DNA of 22,353 nt. Source: Clostridia bacterium. Lineage in GTDB: Bacteria; Bacillota; Clostridia; Oscillospirales; SIG627. Below the pieces are notes generated by a model. It ran no database searches and had not been told where the DNA came from. It saw only the letters and a list, made by a program, of their open reading frames with translations. Position 1 is the stretch's first letter, and every line of letters begins with the position of its first letter. The translations under genes were made by a program, and so were the position numbers. This document shows, piece after piece, positions 13,678 through 20,379 of the stretch. The stretch lies in contig JAFTEP010000268.1 of assembly GCA_017453605.1 (NCBI GenBank), positions 1 through 22,353 on the forward strand, written 5' to 3'.

Positions 13678-13716
13678 AAAAAAACTCCCGGGGGCGCCCT
13701 CAAAACGCCCCCGGGA
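13678..13716. terminator. GC hairpin with A-tract after the sigma operon
   Basis: TCCCGGGGGCG (13686-13696) pairs with CGCCCCCGGGA (13706-13716), 11 bp with a 9-base loop, preceded by seven A (13678-13684). No T-run follows on the plus strand, while the minus strand would read hairpin then T7. It lies 17 bp after the stop at 13661. It probably ends the sigma operon but is a textbook terminator only in the opposite direction. Confidence 0.6.
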
Positions 13717-13725
13717 CGGAAAATG

Positions 13726-13860
13726 TGAGCGAACTAAAGATATTCGCTCATTTTTTTGTGCAAACTTCTCGACGATTCGCTAATCTTTTGTGTATTCTTG
13801 CCTGTAATTCGCCCATATTTTGTGTTTATTTCGCTTGACATTCCCTCATGAAATGTGTAT
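13726..13860. repeat. Phased array of degenerate 20-bp repeats upstream of the ATPase gene
   Basis: Four direct copies start at 13742, 13775, 13807 and 13840, spacing 33, 32 and 33 bp. The shared core is ATTCGCYMATNTTTTGTGT: copy 1 ATTCGCTCATTTTTTTGTG, copy 2 ATTCGCTAATCTTTTGTGTA, copy 3 ATTCGCCCATATTTTGTGTT, copy 4 the more divergent ATTCCCTCATGAAATGTGTA. An inverted partial copy (TGAGCGAA, 13726-13733) faces copy 1 and forms a dyad with TTCGCTCA (13743-13750). Copy 4 fills the spacer of the ATPase promoter. The spacing of about three helical turns places all copies on one face of the DNA. Likely an operator array; the stretch contains no gene. Confidence 0.75.
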
Positions 13861-13863
13861 AAT
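13835..13863 (+). promoter_or_regulatory. Consensus promoter of the AAA ATPase gene
   Basis: Perfect TTGACA (13835-13840), a 17-bp spacer and perfect TATAAT (13858-13863). Transcription should begin near 13870, so the ATPase must start at ATG 13894 and not at the upstream in-frame ATG 13855. The last copy of the repeat array lies between the two boxes. Confidence 0.9.
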
Positions 13864-13893
13864 ATATACGGGACACTGAAGGGGGGTATAAAA

Positions 13894-15249
13894 ATGTATT
13901 TAAAAAGAAAGATCGACGGCTTTCTGAAAGAATGGAAATCCGATCCGGACAGAAAACCGCTGATCGTCAAAGGAAGCCGTCAGGTCGGCAAAACGGAATC
14001 GGTCCTGCATTTTGCCGCGGATAATTACGAGAGCGTCGTTGAGATCAACTTTGTCCGTGACGAAAAGTACAAGGGGATCGTTTCCGACGGATACGAGACC
14101 GACGCCGTAATAAAGAATATCTCTCTGCTCGACCCCTCGAAGAGATTCATTCCGGGAAAGACGCTGATCTTCTTTGACGAGATAACCGAATTTCCGCAGA
14201 TCGCGACTTCGCTCAAGTTTTTCAATATCGACAAACGCTTCGACGTGATATGCAGCGGCTCCATGCTCGGCGTAAACTACAAAAAGATCGAGAGCAACAG
14301 CGTAGGCTATAAGAAAGATTATGAAATGTTTTCTCTTGATTTCGAGGAGTTTCTTTGGGCGAAAGGTTATGAAGCCGGTGCGGTGGAAGATATGCTCGGT
14401 CACATGACGCGGCTTCGCCCCTTCAACGCTCTTGAAATGGACGTCTTCGGCTCTCTGTTTATGGACTTCACCATCCTCGGCGGTATGCCGGAGGTCGTGG
14501 CGGAGTATATCGCTAAAAAGACCTTCGAGGGCTCTCTTGACACTCAGAAACAGCTTATCGCCGACTACAAAGAGGACATCCGCAAATACGCCTCGGGTGT
14601 AGACCAGACGAGGATCCTGAACGTTTTCAACAGGATCGCGCCTCAGCTTGCAAAAGAGAACAAGAAGTTTCAGATCTCAAAGGTCGCTTCCGGCGCGAGA
14701 TTCAGGGATTATCGGGGCTGCGCGGAGTGGCTTGCGGACGCCGGAATGGTAAATATGTGCTTCTGCATGGAATTCCCGGAGCTCCCGCTCGGCGGGAATT
14801 ACGATCCGGATACGTTCAAGCTTTATTTTTCGGACACCGGGCTTCTGGTCTCTATGCTCGACGACGAGGCTCAGGACGATCTTCGGGCCAACAAAAATCT
14901 CGGGGTCTATAAAGGCGCCCTGTATGAGAATATGGTCGCGGAGGCGTTAGTCAAACAGGGATATAAACTGTACTATTACAGAAAAGACGATTCCACTCTG
15001 GAAACAGATTTCTTTATCCGCTCCGCTTCGTCGCTTATACCCGTTGAAGTGAAATCCAGAAGCGGGAAAGCCAAGTCGATGTCGACCCTGATAAACTCCG
15101 ACAGGTATCCCGACGTCCGATACGGATTCAAGCTTTCCGGCAATAACGTAGGTCACGACAACGGGATCTACACGTTTCCGTATTTCTGCACGTTTTTGCT
15201 GAAGCGTTTTATGTCTTCGTTCAAAGCAGAAGAGGAGCGGGACGGATAA
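13894..15249 (+). CDS. AAA ATPase with DUF4143 and nuclease-like C-terminus
   Basis: The product has 451 residues from ATG 13894, behind AAGGGGGG (13879-13886). An N-terminal P-loop domain of the AAA_14 type has Walker A GSRQVGKT (27-34) and Walker B TLIFFDE (89-95), with a sensor-like VICSGSMLG. The middle and C-terminal part is the DUF4143 region (from about YKEDIRKYASGVDQTRIL). It ends with a PD-(D/E)xK-like core: ETDFF with Asp372, and PVEVKS with Glu385 and Lys387. Such ATPases are abundant in anaerobes, often in several divergent copies, and are of unknown function; defence or nucleic-acid roles have been proposed from the nuclease-like fold. It is a single-gene unit with its own strong promoter and a repeat array, which points to tight regulation. 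Confidence 0.9.
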   Translation: MYLKRKIDGFLKEWKSDPDRKPLIVKGSRQVGKTESVLHFAADNYESVVEINFVRDEKYKGIVSDGYETDAVIKNISLLDPSKRFIPGKTLIFFDEITEFPQIATSLKFFNIDKRFDVICSGSMLGVNYKKIESNSVGYKKDYEMFSLDFEEFLWAKGYEAGAVEDMLGHMTRLRPFNALEMDVFGSLFMDFTILGGMPEVVAEYIAKKTFEGSLDTQKQLIADYKEDIRKYASGVDQTRILNVFNRIAPQLAKENKKFQISKVASGARFRDYRGCAEWLADAGMVNMCFCMEFPELPLGGNYDPDTFKLYFSDTGLLVSMLDDEAQDDLRANKNLGVYKGALYENMVAEALVKQGYKLYYYRKDDSTLETDFFIRSASSLIPVEVKSRSGKAKSMSTLINSDRYPDVRYGFKLSGNNVGHDNGIYTFPYFCTFLLKRFMSSFKAEEERDG

Positions 15250-15280
15250 AGGCGATATAATAATCCAAAGCAAATTACAG

Positions 15281-15320
15281 ACCGACCGGGAACATCGCCG
15301 CAGAGCGTTTTCCGGTCGGT
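15281..15320. terminator. Hairpin between convergent ATPase and AraC genes
   Basis: ACCGACCGG (15281-15289) pairs with CCGGTCGGT (15312-15320) across a 22-base loop. No strong T-run follows on either side. Its place between convergent genes suggests a shared terminator, but a weak one. Confidence 0.45.
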
Positions 15321-15327
15321 TCAGTGC

Positions 15328-16212
15328 TTATTTTGCCGCGCTCCATCGCGCCTCTGTGGGGGTAGTTCCGAAGCGGCGCCTGAAACAGCGCGCGAAGTAT
15401 GCGGCGTCGTCGAAGCCGACTCGCTGCGCGATCTCAGCCACACTCAGATCCGTCTGCCTCAGAAGCACCGCCGCTTCCCTGAGGCGCAGATCGGCGTCGA
15501 ATTTCAGAGGAGTGCTCCCGGTGATCTGTCCGAAGAGCCTGCAGAACTGCGAAACGGAGAGGTGGCAGGCGCCGGAAAGCTCCTCGAGAGACCTGCGCAG
15601 AGCTAGATCGCTTTTAATAAGTTCTATCGCCGGCTTTATCCTGTCGTAGCGCGCGGCGTTCGCGGCGATCTGTTCGGGAGTCCCGCTCCCGCTGAGACGG
15701 CGTCGGAACAGCGCGACGAGAAGCGATGCGACGTGCGCTCCGACCGCGAGATCGAAGGCGGGTGCGCGTTCTTTCATTTCGCGGCATATAGCGTCTGCGT
15801 GAAAGATCACTTCCTCGTCGCGCGGGATATGATTGAAAAATCTGACGTGTCCCTCCGAAAGAAGATCGAGCCATTTTTCGGAGTCCGTTCCCCTCGCGGC
15901 TTTGCGGTAGAGGGCGGAGTCGATCATCACGCAGTCGTAGCGGGACGGCGCGTCGCCGCTCACCACGAGATGCGGCTCGTAGGGGTTGACGAAGACCGTC
16001 TCGCCGGGCAGGGCTCTGACGTTTTTGCTCCCTATATACACGGATATCTCGCCCTCTCTCGGCAGGAGAAGCTCGATCTGCTCGTGCCACAGGCATTTTT
16101 TCGGCGAGTAGCTCACCTTTCCGGGCATGACGGCGCTGTCGAAGTTGACTCTCACCGGCAGGGAGGAATCGTCGAACGGTATCAGTTCGTATCTGTCAGA
16201 CTTTTCCGGCAT
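15328..16212 (-). CDS. AraC family transcriptional regulator
   Basis: The 294-residue protein has an N-terminal cupin-type ligand-binding half (about 15-150; PREGEISVYIGSKNVRALPGETVFVNPYEPHLV is the cupin core) and a C-terminal double HTH (about 195-292). The C-terminal part has LEELSGACHLSVSQFCRLFGQITGSTPLKF and the second helix pair LSVAEIAQRVGFDDAAYFARCFRRRFGTTPTE. This is the layout of AraC/MelR regulators of sugar use. The start at 16212 follows AGGAGG with proper spacing. It is divergent from the sugar kinase operon across 156 bp holding promoters in both directions, so it most likely controls that operon in response to its sugar substrate (inference). Confidence 0.93.
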   Translation of the reverse strand: MPEKSDRYELIPFDDSSLPVRVNFDSAVMPGKVSYSPKKCLWHEQIELLLPREGEISVYIGSKNVRALPGETVFVNPYEPHLVVSGDAPSRYDCVMIDSALYRKAARGTDSEKWLDLLSEGHVRFFNHIPRDEEVIFHADAICREMKERAPAFDLAVGAHVASLLVALFRRRLSGSGTPEQIAANAARYDRIKPAIELIKSDLALRRSLEELSGACHLSVSQFCRLFGQITGSTPLKFDADLRLREAAVLLRQTDLSVAEIAQRVGFDDAAYFARCFRRRFGTTPTEARWSAAK

Positions 16213-16233
16213 GGCTGGCCTCCTTTTTTATTG

Positions 16234-16262
16234 ATTGTATCATTTCCCGGGCAAAAAATCAA
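16234..16262 (-). promoter_or_regulatory. Promoter of the AraC regulator gene
   Basis: On the minus strand, TTGATT (16257-16262), a 17-bp spacer and TACAAT (16234-16239) lie just upstream of the AGGAGG and ATG at 16212. Confidence 0.7.
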
Positions 16263-16328
16263 GCGTTGTTTTATGCTATGAAAATGCTCAAACCCGAAAA
16301 TATTGTCCTATCTTTTCCGGCCCGGTTA

Positions 16329-16337
16329 TGGTATAAT
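16329..16337 (+). promoter_or_regulatory. Extended -10 promoter of the amino-sugar operon
   Basis: TGG followed by TATAAT (16332-16337) gives an extended -10 element 31 bp before the GTG start at 16369. The -35 position (about 16309-16314) is poor, which fits a promoter that needs an activator such as the divergent AraC protein. Confidence 0.65.
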
Positions 16338-16368
16338 TGTTTCAGCAAATCAGACGGGAGGGACAGGC

Positions 16369-17319
16369 GTGAGAAAAATCATCGTCGGCGCCGACGGCGG
16401 CGGAACGAAGACGAGGTTCGCCGCGCTCGACGTATCAAGCGGAAAGATCGTTTCAAAAAGCGAGAGCGGGAGCATCCACTGGCTTTCTCTCGGTATCAAA
16501 GAGGCTTCGCGTCAGCTGAAAACAGGCGTCGAAGCGCTCGGGATATCCCGGGATGAGACGATCGCCGTTTCCCTCGGCGACCCGTCCCTCGACGACAGCG
16601 ATCCCTCTGACGGCGAAGTACTGAGAGAAGCCGCCCGGGAGCTTTGCGCGCCGGGCGGGAAGAGCTTTTCAAAAAGCGACGTTTTCATGGCGCTCTACGG
16701 CCTTTCACGGGGAGAGCCCGCCGCGCTCGTCGTTTCCGGCACCGGCTCCATGGGCGCCGCGCTCACCGAGCCCTCTAAAGACGGGAGCGGGCTTGTCACC
16801 GTCGGCGGCTGGGGAGAGCCGACCGGCGATCCCGGGAGCGGCTTTTCAATCGCCGTCGCCGGGATAAAGGCGGCCTGCGACGCTTTCGACGGGATCGGCG
16901 AAGAGACTCCGCTCTGCGAGGAAGTCCTGAAGTTTTTCGGAGCCGCTTCTCCTCGCTCTCTTATCGGAGTCCTCAATTCGCCCGAAGCCGACAGAGCCTT
17001 CGTCGCCGCCTTCGCTCCGAGGGTGGAGGACTGCGCTTTGAGGGGCGACCTTGTCAGCGCGCGCATACTTGACGCCGCCGGAGAAACGCTCGCAAAATAC
17101 GCCGTTTCGCTCCTCTCCCGGATCCGTACGCCCGCGCCGAGGCTCGGCTATTACGGCGGGATCCTCCTGAACTGCCGCGCGGTCAGGGAGAAGATGACTT
17201 CTTTTGTCAGAGAGCGCTTCCCGAATGCCGTTATCTCCCGCCCCGATCATCCGCCGGAGATCGCCGCCGCGCTCTTCGCGGCTGACAGAATGGGAATTAA
17301 ACTTGAAATAAAAATATAA
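16369..17319 (+). CDS. BadF/BcrA-type ATPase, probable N-acetyl amino-sugar kinase
   Basis: The product has 316 residues from GTG 16369, set by GGGAGGG (16356-16362); a longer frame from ATG 16303 would overlap the promoter and is rejected. It belongs to the ASKHA fold. Phosphate loop 1 is GADGGGTKTRFAALD (residues 7-21) and loop 2 is LVVSGTGSMGAAL, followed by VGGWGEPTGDPGSGFSIA, the typical GlcNAc-kinase-like glycine region. Family members include eukaryotic GlcNAc kinase and bacterial MurNAc/GlcNAc kinase. The operon partners (SIS isomerase-like, DegT transaminase, deacylase-like hydrolase) also favour an amino-sugar kinase, rather than the benzoyl-CoA reductase or dehydratase activators that share the fold. 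It is first in a five-gene operon. Confidence 0.85.
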   Translation: MRKIIVGADGGGTKTRFAALDVSSGKIVSKSESGSIHWLSLGIKEASRQLKTGVEALGISRDETIAVSLGDPSLDDSDPSDGEVLREAARELCAPGGKSFSKSDVFMALYGLSRGEPAALVVSGTGSMGAALTEPSKDGSGLVTVGGWGEPTGDPGSGFSIAVAGIKAACDAFDGIGEETPLCEEVLKFFGAASPRSLIGVLNSPEADRAFVAAFAPRVEDCALRGDLVSARILDAAGETLAKYAVSLLSRIRTPAPRLGYYGGILLNCRAVREKMTSFVRERFPNAVISRPDHPPEIAAALFAADRMGIKLEIKI

Positions 17320-17335
17320 AAGAGGGTCGGAAAAT

Positions 17336-18076
17336 TTGAGCGAAAAGATCACAAGGACCTACGCGGACCTGATCCGCGCGCTTTTGGACAAGCTTGAAAA
17401 AACACAGTCTGAAAATATCGGTCTTGCCTGCTCGGCGGCGGCTGACGCCCTGCAGAACGGCGGGATGATCTACGCCTTCGGGACGGGCCATTCGCACATG
17501 CTCGCGGAGGAGCTCTTCTACCGCGCGGGAGGGCTCGTCAGGGTCGTCCCGGTGTTCGACGATCCTTTGATGCTTCACGTCGGGGCTTCCCGTTCGAGCG
17601 AGATCGAGCGGCTCCCGGGCTACGCCGCAACGCTTTTCGGTCAATGGAGGGATCCGAAGAAAAACGACGTTTTCTTCATCTTCTCAAACTCCGGGCGAAA
17701 CGCGGTCCCGGTCGAGGCGGCGCTCGAAATGAAAGCGAGGGGCGTAAAGACCGTCGCCGTCACCAATCTCGCTCACTCCCGCGCGTCAGCTTCACGCCAC
17801 GATTCGGGAAAGCGCCTTTTCGAGATCTGCGACATAGTCATAGACAACGGCGGCTGCGTGGGAGACGCGGCGCTTGATATCGGCGGCAGCGTCTGCGGCG
17901 CGACCTCCACCGTGATCGGGGCGGCGATCGTCCAGATGATCGCCTGCGGCACCGTGGACGAGCTTATTCAGCGCGGCGTAGAGCCGGAGGTTTTCAAAAG
18001 CAGCAACGTCGACGGCGGAGACGAGATAAATCACGAATATATAAAAAAATATCAAAAAGAGATCCCGATCTTGTGA
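17336..18076 (+). CDS. SIS-domain protein (UPF0309-type sugar isomerase-like)
   Basis: The 246-residue product starts at TTG 17336 after AGAGGG. It carries one SIS domain that binds phosphosugars: MIYAFGTGHSHMLAEELFYRAGG opens the fold, VFFIFSNSGRNAVPVEAALEMKARG gives the conserved phosphate-binding serines, and VKTVAVTNL follows. The end (GVEPEVFKSSNVDGGDEINHEY) matches the UPF0309/sugar-isomerase-domain group, found near GlcNAc and MurNAc use genes. The family's reaction is not firmly known; isomerisation or lyase action on the kinase's product is likely. It follows the kinase gene by 16 bp and its stop (TGA 18074-18076) precedes the next gene closely. Confidence 0.85.
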   Translation: MSEKITRTYADLIRALLDKLEKTQSENIGLACSAAADALQNGGMIYAFGTGHSHMLAEELFYRAGGLVRVVPVFDDPLMLHVGASRSSEIERLPGYAATLFGQWRDPKKNDVFFIFSNSGRNAVPVEAALEMKARGVKTVAVTNLAHSRASASRHDSGKRLFEICDIVIDNGGCVGDAALDIGGSVCGATSTVIGAAIVQMIACGTVDELIQRGVEPEVFKSSNVDGGDEINHEYIKKYQKEIPIL

Positions 18077-18096
18077 AAAACGAAAGGAGAGATATG

Positions 18097-19314
18097 ATGC
18101 CCGTACTCGCAAAATGCGGCGGAACGCCGCTGAGATCAAAAAAGCCGCTCGGCTGGACAGTCGCCTCAGAGCGCGACAGAGAGGGGCTGAGAGAAGTCTA
18201 CGACGGCTCTTTCTGGGCTCCCGGAGGGGAGAAGGAAAAAGAATTCTGCGAAGAATTTGCCGCCTTTTCGGACGTGAAGCACTGCTTCACGGTCGCAAAC
18301 GGCACCGTCAGCATCCAGCTGATCCTCCGCGCTCTCGGGATCGGTTACGGCGACGAGGTGATCGTCCCGCCCTATACCTTCATCGCCTCCGTATCTTCGC
18401 TGATCTATGCGGGCGTGACCCCGGTCTTCGCGGATATCGACCCCGAGACCTTTCAGCTTTCTCCCGCCGCCGCGGAGCGCGCGATCACTCCGCGCACCAA
18501 GGCGATCATGCCGGTCTACGTCGGCGGCCGCCCCGCGGATCTCGACGCCTTCGTCAAGCTCTGCGAGAAGTACGGGCTCGTCCTCATCGGCGACGCGGCT
18601 CAGGCGGTCGGCGCTAAATACTGCGGCAGGGGCGTCGCGCACTACGCGAAGGCGACGTCCATAAGCTGTCAGAATTCAAAAAATCTCACCTGCGGAGAGG
18701 GCGGCTTGATCCTCAGCGACGACGACGCTTTTGCCGAAAGCCTCTCGACGATCCTGAACGGCGGCGTCGGAAAAGACGGGAAGACAGGCGCGATCGGCTG
18801 CGACTTCGGCATCTCCGCTTTTCAGGCGTCGGTCCTTTCGAGCCAGCTCGAGGCGCTTCCGGCGCAGATAGAGAAGAGGAGCGGGAACGCCGCTTATCTC
18901 GACCGCCGTCTCGGAGAGCTGGACTTCGTCTATACCCTCGCGAACGACCCGAAGATCACCGTCAACGCGTATCACCTCTATATGTTCGGTCTGAAAGAGG
19001 AAAAGCTCGGAGGGATAAGCCTCGAAAGGTTCGTTTCGGCTGTCCGCGCGGAGGGCGCTCCGGTAAGCACGGGCTATAAGCCGGTCTGCACCTTCCCCTG
19101 CGTCGGCTCCGCGTACGCCGAAAAGTGCGTCGGAGGAAAGATCTACACGCATCCGTTTATCCCGGCCGCGGAGCGCGTCTCGGCGCACGAGGCGTGCTGG
19201 ATCTATCAGAGCTGGCTTCTGGGGTCAAAAGAAGATATGGACGATATCGTGAACGCTCTCGTGAAGGTCTACGAGAACCGCAAGGAGCTCATCGAAGGAG
19301 GCGAAGCGAAATGA
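18097..19314 (+). CDS. DegT/DnrJ/EryC1/StrS aminotransferase, catalytically complete
   Basis: The product has 405 residues from ATG 18097 (ATG 18094 is equally possible; AGGAG at 18085-18089 suits both, and 18097 has the better 7-bp spacing). It is a PLP-dependent sugar aminotransferase: NGTVSIQLILRALGIGYGDEVIVPPYTF forms the cofactor region, Asp166 in LIGDAAQAVGAKY binds the pyridine ring, and Lys195 in CQNSKNLTCGEGG is the Schiff-base lysine. Such enzymes transfer an amino group, usually from glutamate or glutamine, to a keto-sugar or keto-cyclitol, or the reverse. It follows the SIS gene directly and overlaps the next gene by 4 bp. That next gene is a related protein that lacks the lysine. 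Confidence 0.92.
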   Translation: MPVLAKCGGTPLRSKKPLGWTVASERDREGLREVYDGSFWAPGGEKEKEFCEEFAAFSDVKHCFTVANGTVSIQLILRALGIGYGDEVIVPPYTFIASVSSLIYAGVTPVFADIDPETFQLSPAAAERAITPRTKAIMPVYVGGRPADLDAFVKLCEKYGLVLIGDAAQAVGAKYCGRGVAHYAKATSISCQNSKNLTCGEGGLILSDDDAFAESLSTILNGGVGKDGKTGAIGCDFGISAFQASVLSSQLEALPAQIEKRSGNAAYLDRRLGELDFVYTLANDPKITVNAYHLYMFGLKEEKLGGISLERFVSAVRAEGAPVSTGYKPVCTFPCVGSAYAEKCVGGKIYTHPFIPAAERVSAHEACWIYQSWLLGSKEDMDDIVNALVKVYENRKELIEGGEAK

Positions 19315-20327
19315 AAAACACCCGCAGAGATCCCGAGGAAAAAAGGCGTCTTCTCGGCGTCCTTGACGCCGAATGGGGCACGATCGGCCCGAGGTTCGCC
19401 GAGGCGAGCGAGGCCGCGGCAAAAGCCGCAAAGGTCGCTTTCGGTCTGTGCGTATGCTCCGCTTCTGCCGCGCTCGAGGTGATCCTGAGAGCTTTCAATA
19501 TCGGCAGGGGAGACGAGGTCATCGTCGCCGCCTGGTCCGACCGCTTCGACTCTCTGACCTGCGCCTCCGTCGGCGCGGTCCCGGCGTTCGCGGACGTCGA
19601 CGAAAAAACTCTCACTCTCACTCCCGAAACCGCCGAAAAAGCGCTTTCGGACAGAACCCGCGCACTGATCGCCGATCTTCCCGGCGGCAATCCCTGCGAC
19701 GCCGCCGCTCTGTCTGATTTCTGCCGTTCGCGCGGGATAAGATTCATCGTCAATCTTTCCGACGCCTGGGGTACCGGGCAGAACGGCAGGAGCATCGCGT
19801 CGTACGCGGACGCGGCGTTTGCCGATCTCGGCGCGGGAAGGCTCGCGGACGTCGGGCTCGCAGGTGCCGTTCTGACAGACGACCCGGAGCTCATAGACCT
19901 TTTCTACGCCTACCACAACTGCGGCAGACCGCGCGGAGAAGGCGCGACCCTCTCTTTTGATGAAATAATCGGAGGCGATCTTCGCATCGCCGAGTGGCAG
20001 TCCGCGCTGATCCCCGGCAGGCTCGCTGCTCTCGGAGAGGCTCTCGCCGCCTGCGGGGAGAACGCCCGGATGGTCGCCGCGCGGTTTGCTCCCGTCCCGC
20101 TCGTGAGCGGAGGGGTCTCCTCCCGCTGCGGGACGCTCGTGACGGAGGACGCCGCGAAGCTCCGCGAGGCGGGGTTTGTCGTGAGACCTCTCTACGAGCT
20201 GATGTCCCGCGCGCCCGTCTTCGGGAGCGGGTTCTATTTCAAATCCACCGGAGCGGAGCCGAAAAAGCCCCGGAGCTTTCCGGCGAGCGAGCGCGCCGCC
20301 GAAAAAGCTCTGCTGTGTTTTGCATGA
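19311..20327 (+). CDS. Degenerate DegT/StrS-like protein lacking the PLP lysine
   Basis: The protein has 338 residues from ATG 19311, with AAGGAGG at 19295-19301. It has the DegT framework: SASAALEVILRAFNIGRGDEVIVAAW, VGAVPAFADVDEKTLTLTPE, RIAEWQSALIPGRLAAL and the end SERAAEKALL. Aligned to the enzyme before it, the PLP lysine (K195) falls on Arg177 in DLGAGRLADVGLAG, the ring-binding aspartate (D166) on Asn148, and the GEGG motif is lost. It is also missing about 30 N-terminal residues. It should not bind PLP as an aldimine and is probably not a transaminase alone. DegT enzymes work as dimers whose active sites use both subunits, so it may form a heterodimer with its neighbour. The ATGA overlap supports equal translation. 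Confidence 0.88.
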   Translation: MKNTRRDPEEKRRLLGVLDAEWGTIGPRFAEASEAAAKAAKVAFGLCVCSASAALEVILRAFNIGRGDEVIVAAWSDRFDSLTCASVGAVPAFADVDEKTLTLTPETAEKALSDRTRALIADLPGGNPCDAAALSDFCRSRGIRFIVNLSDAWGTGQNGRSIASYADAAFADLGAGRLADVGLAGAVLTDDPELIDLFYAYHNCGRPRGEGATLSFDEIIGGDLRIAEWQSALIPGRLAALGEALAACGENARMVAARFAPVPLVSGGVSSRCGTLVTEDAAKLREAGFVVRPLYELMSRAPVFGSGFYFKSTGAEPKKPRSFPASERAAEKALLCFA

Positions 20328-20379
20328 ATCACGCTGAAAAATCGCGATAAACAAAAAAAGGAAAAGGAAGTGAAACTGT

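Noticed and set aside
13742..13860. CRISPR array
   Set aside because: The repeats are degenerate, the gaps between them are only about 12 bp, and no cas gene is near.
13855..13893. Longer N-terminus of the ATPase from ATG 13855
   Set aside because: That ATG lies inside the promoter, before the expected transcript start; ATG 13894 has AAGGGGGG at the right distance.
13734..13970. A 78-residue frame on the minus strand over the ATPase promoter
   Set aside because: It runs through the repeat array and the promoter and into the ATPase coding start, lacks a ribosome site, and resembles no protein family.
16303..16368. Longer kinase N-terminus from ATG 16303
   Set aside because: It would overlap the -10 element TATAAT; GTG 16369 has a good ribosome site and begins right at the conserved glycine loop.
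18073..18096. GTG 18073 as start of the first DegT gene
   Set aside because: No ribosome site precedes it, whereas AGGAG fits ATG 18094/18097.
19125..19310. Upstream extension of the second DegT-like protein
   Set aside because: It lies inside the first DegT gene in another frame; ATG 19311 with AAGGAGG is clearly the start.
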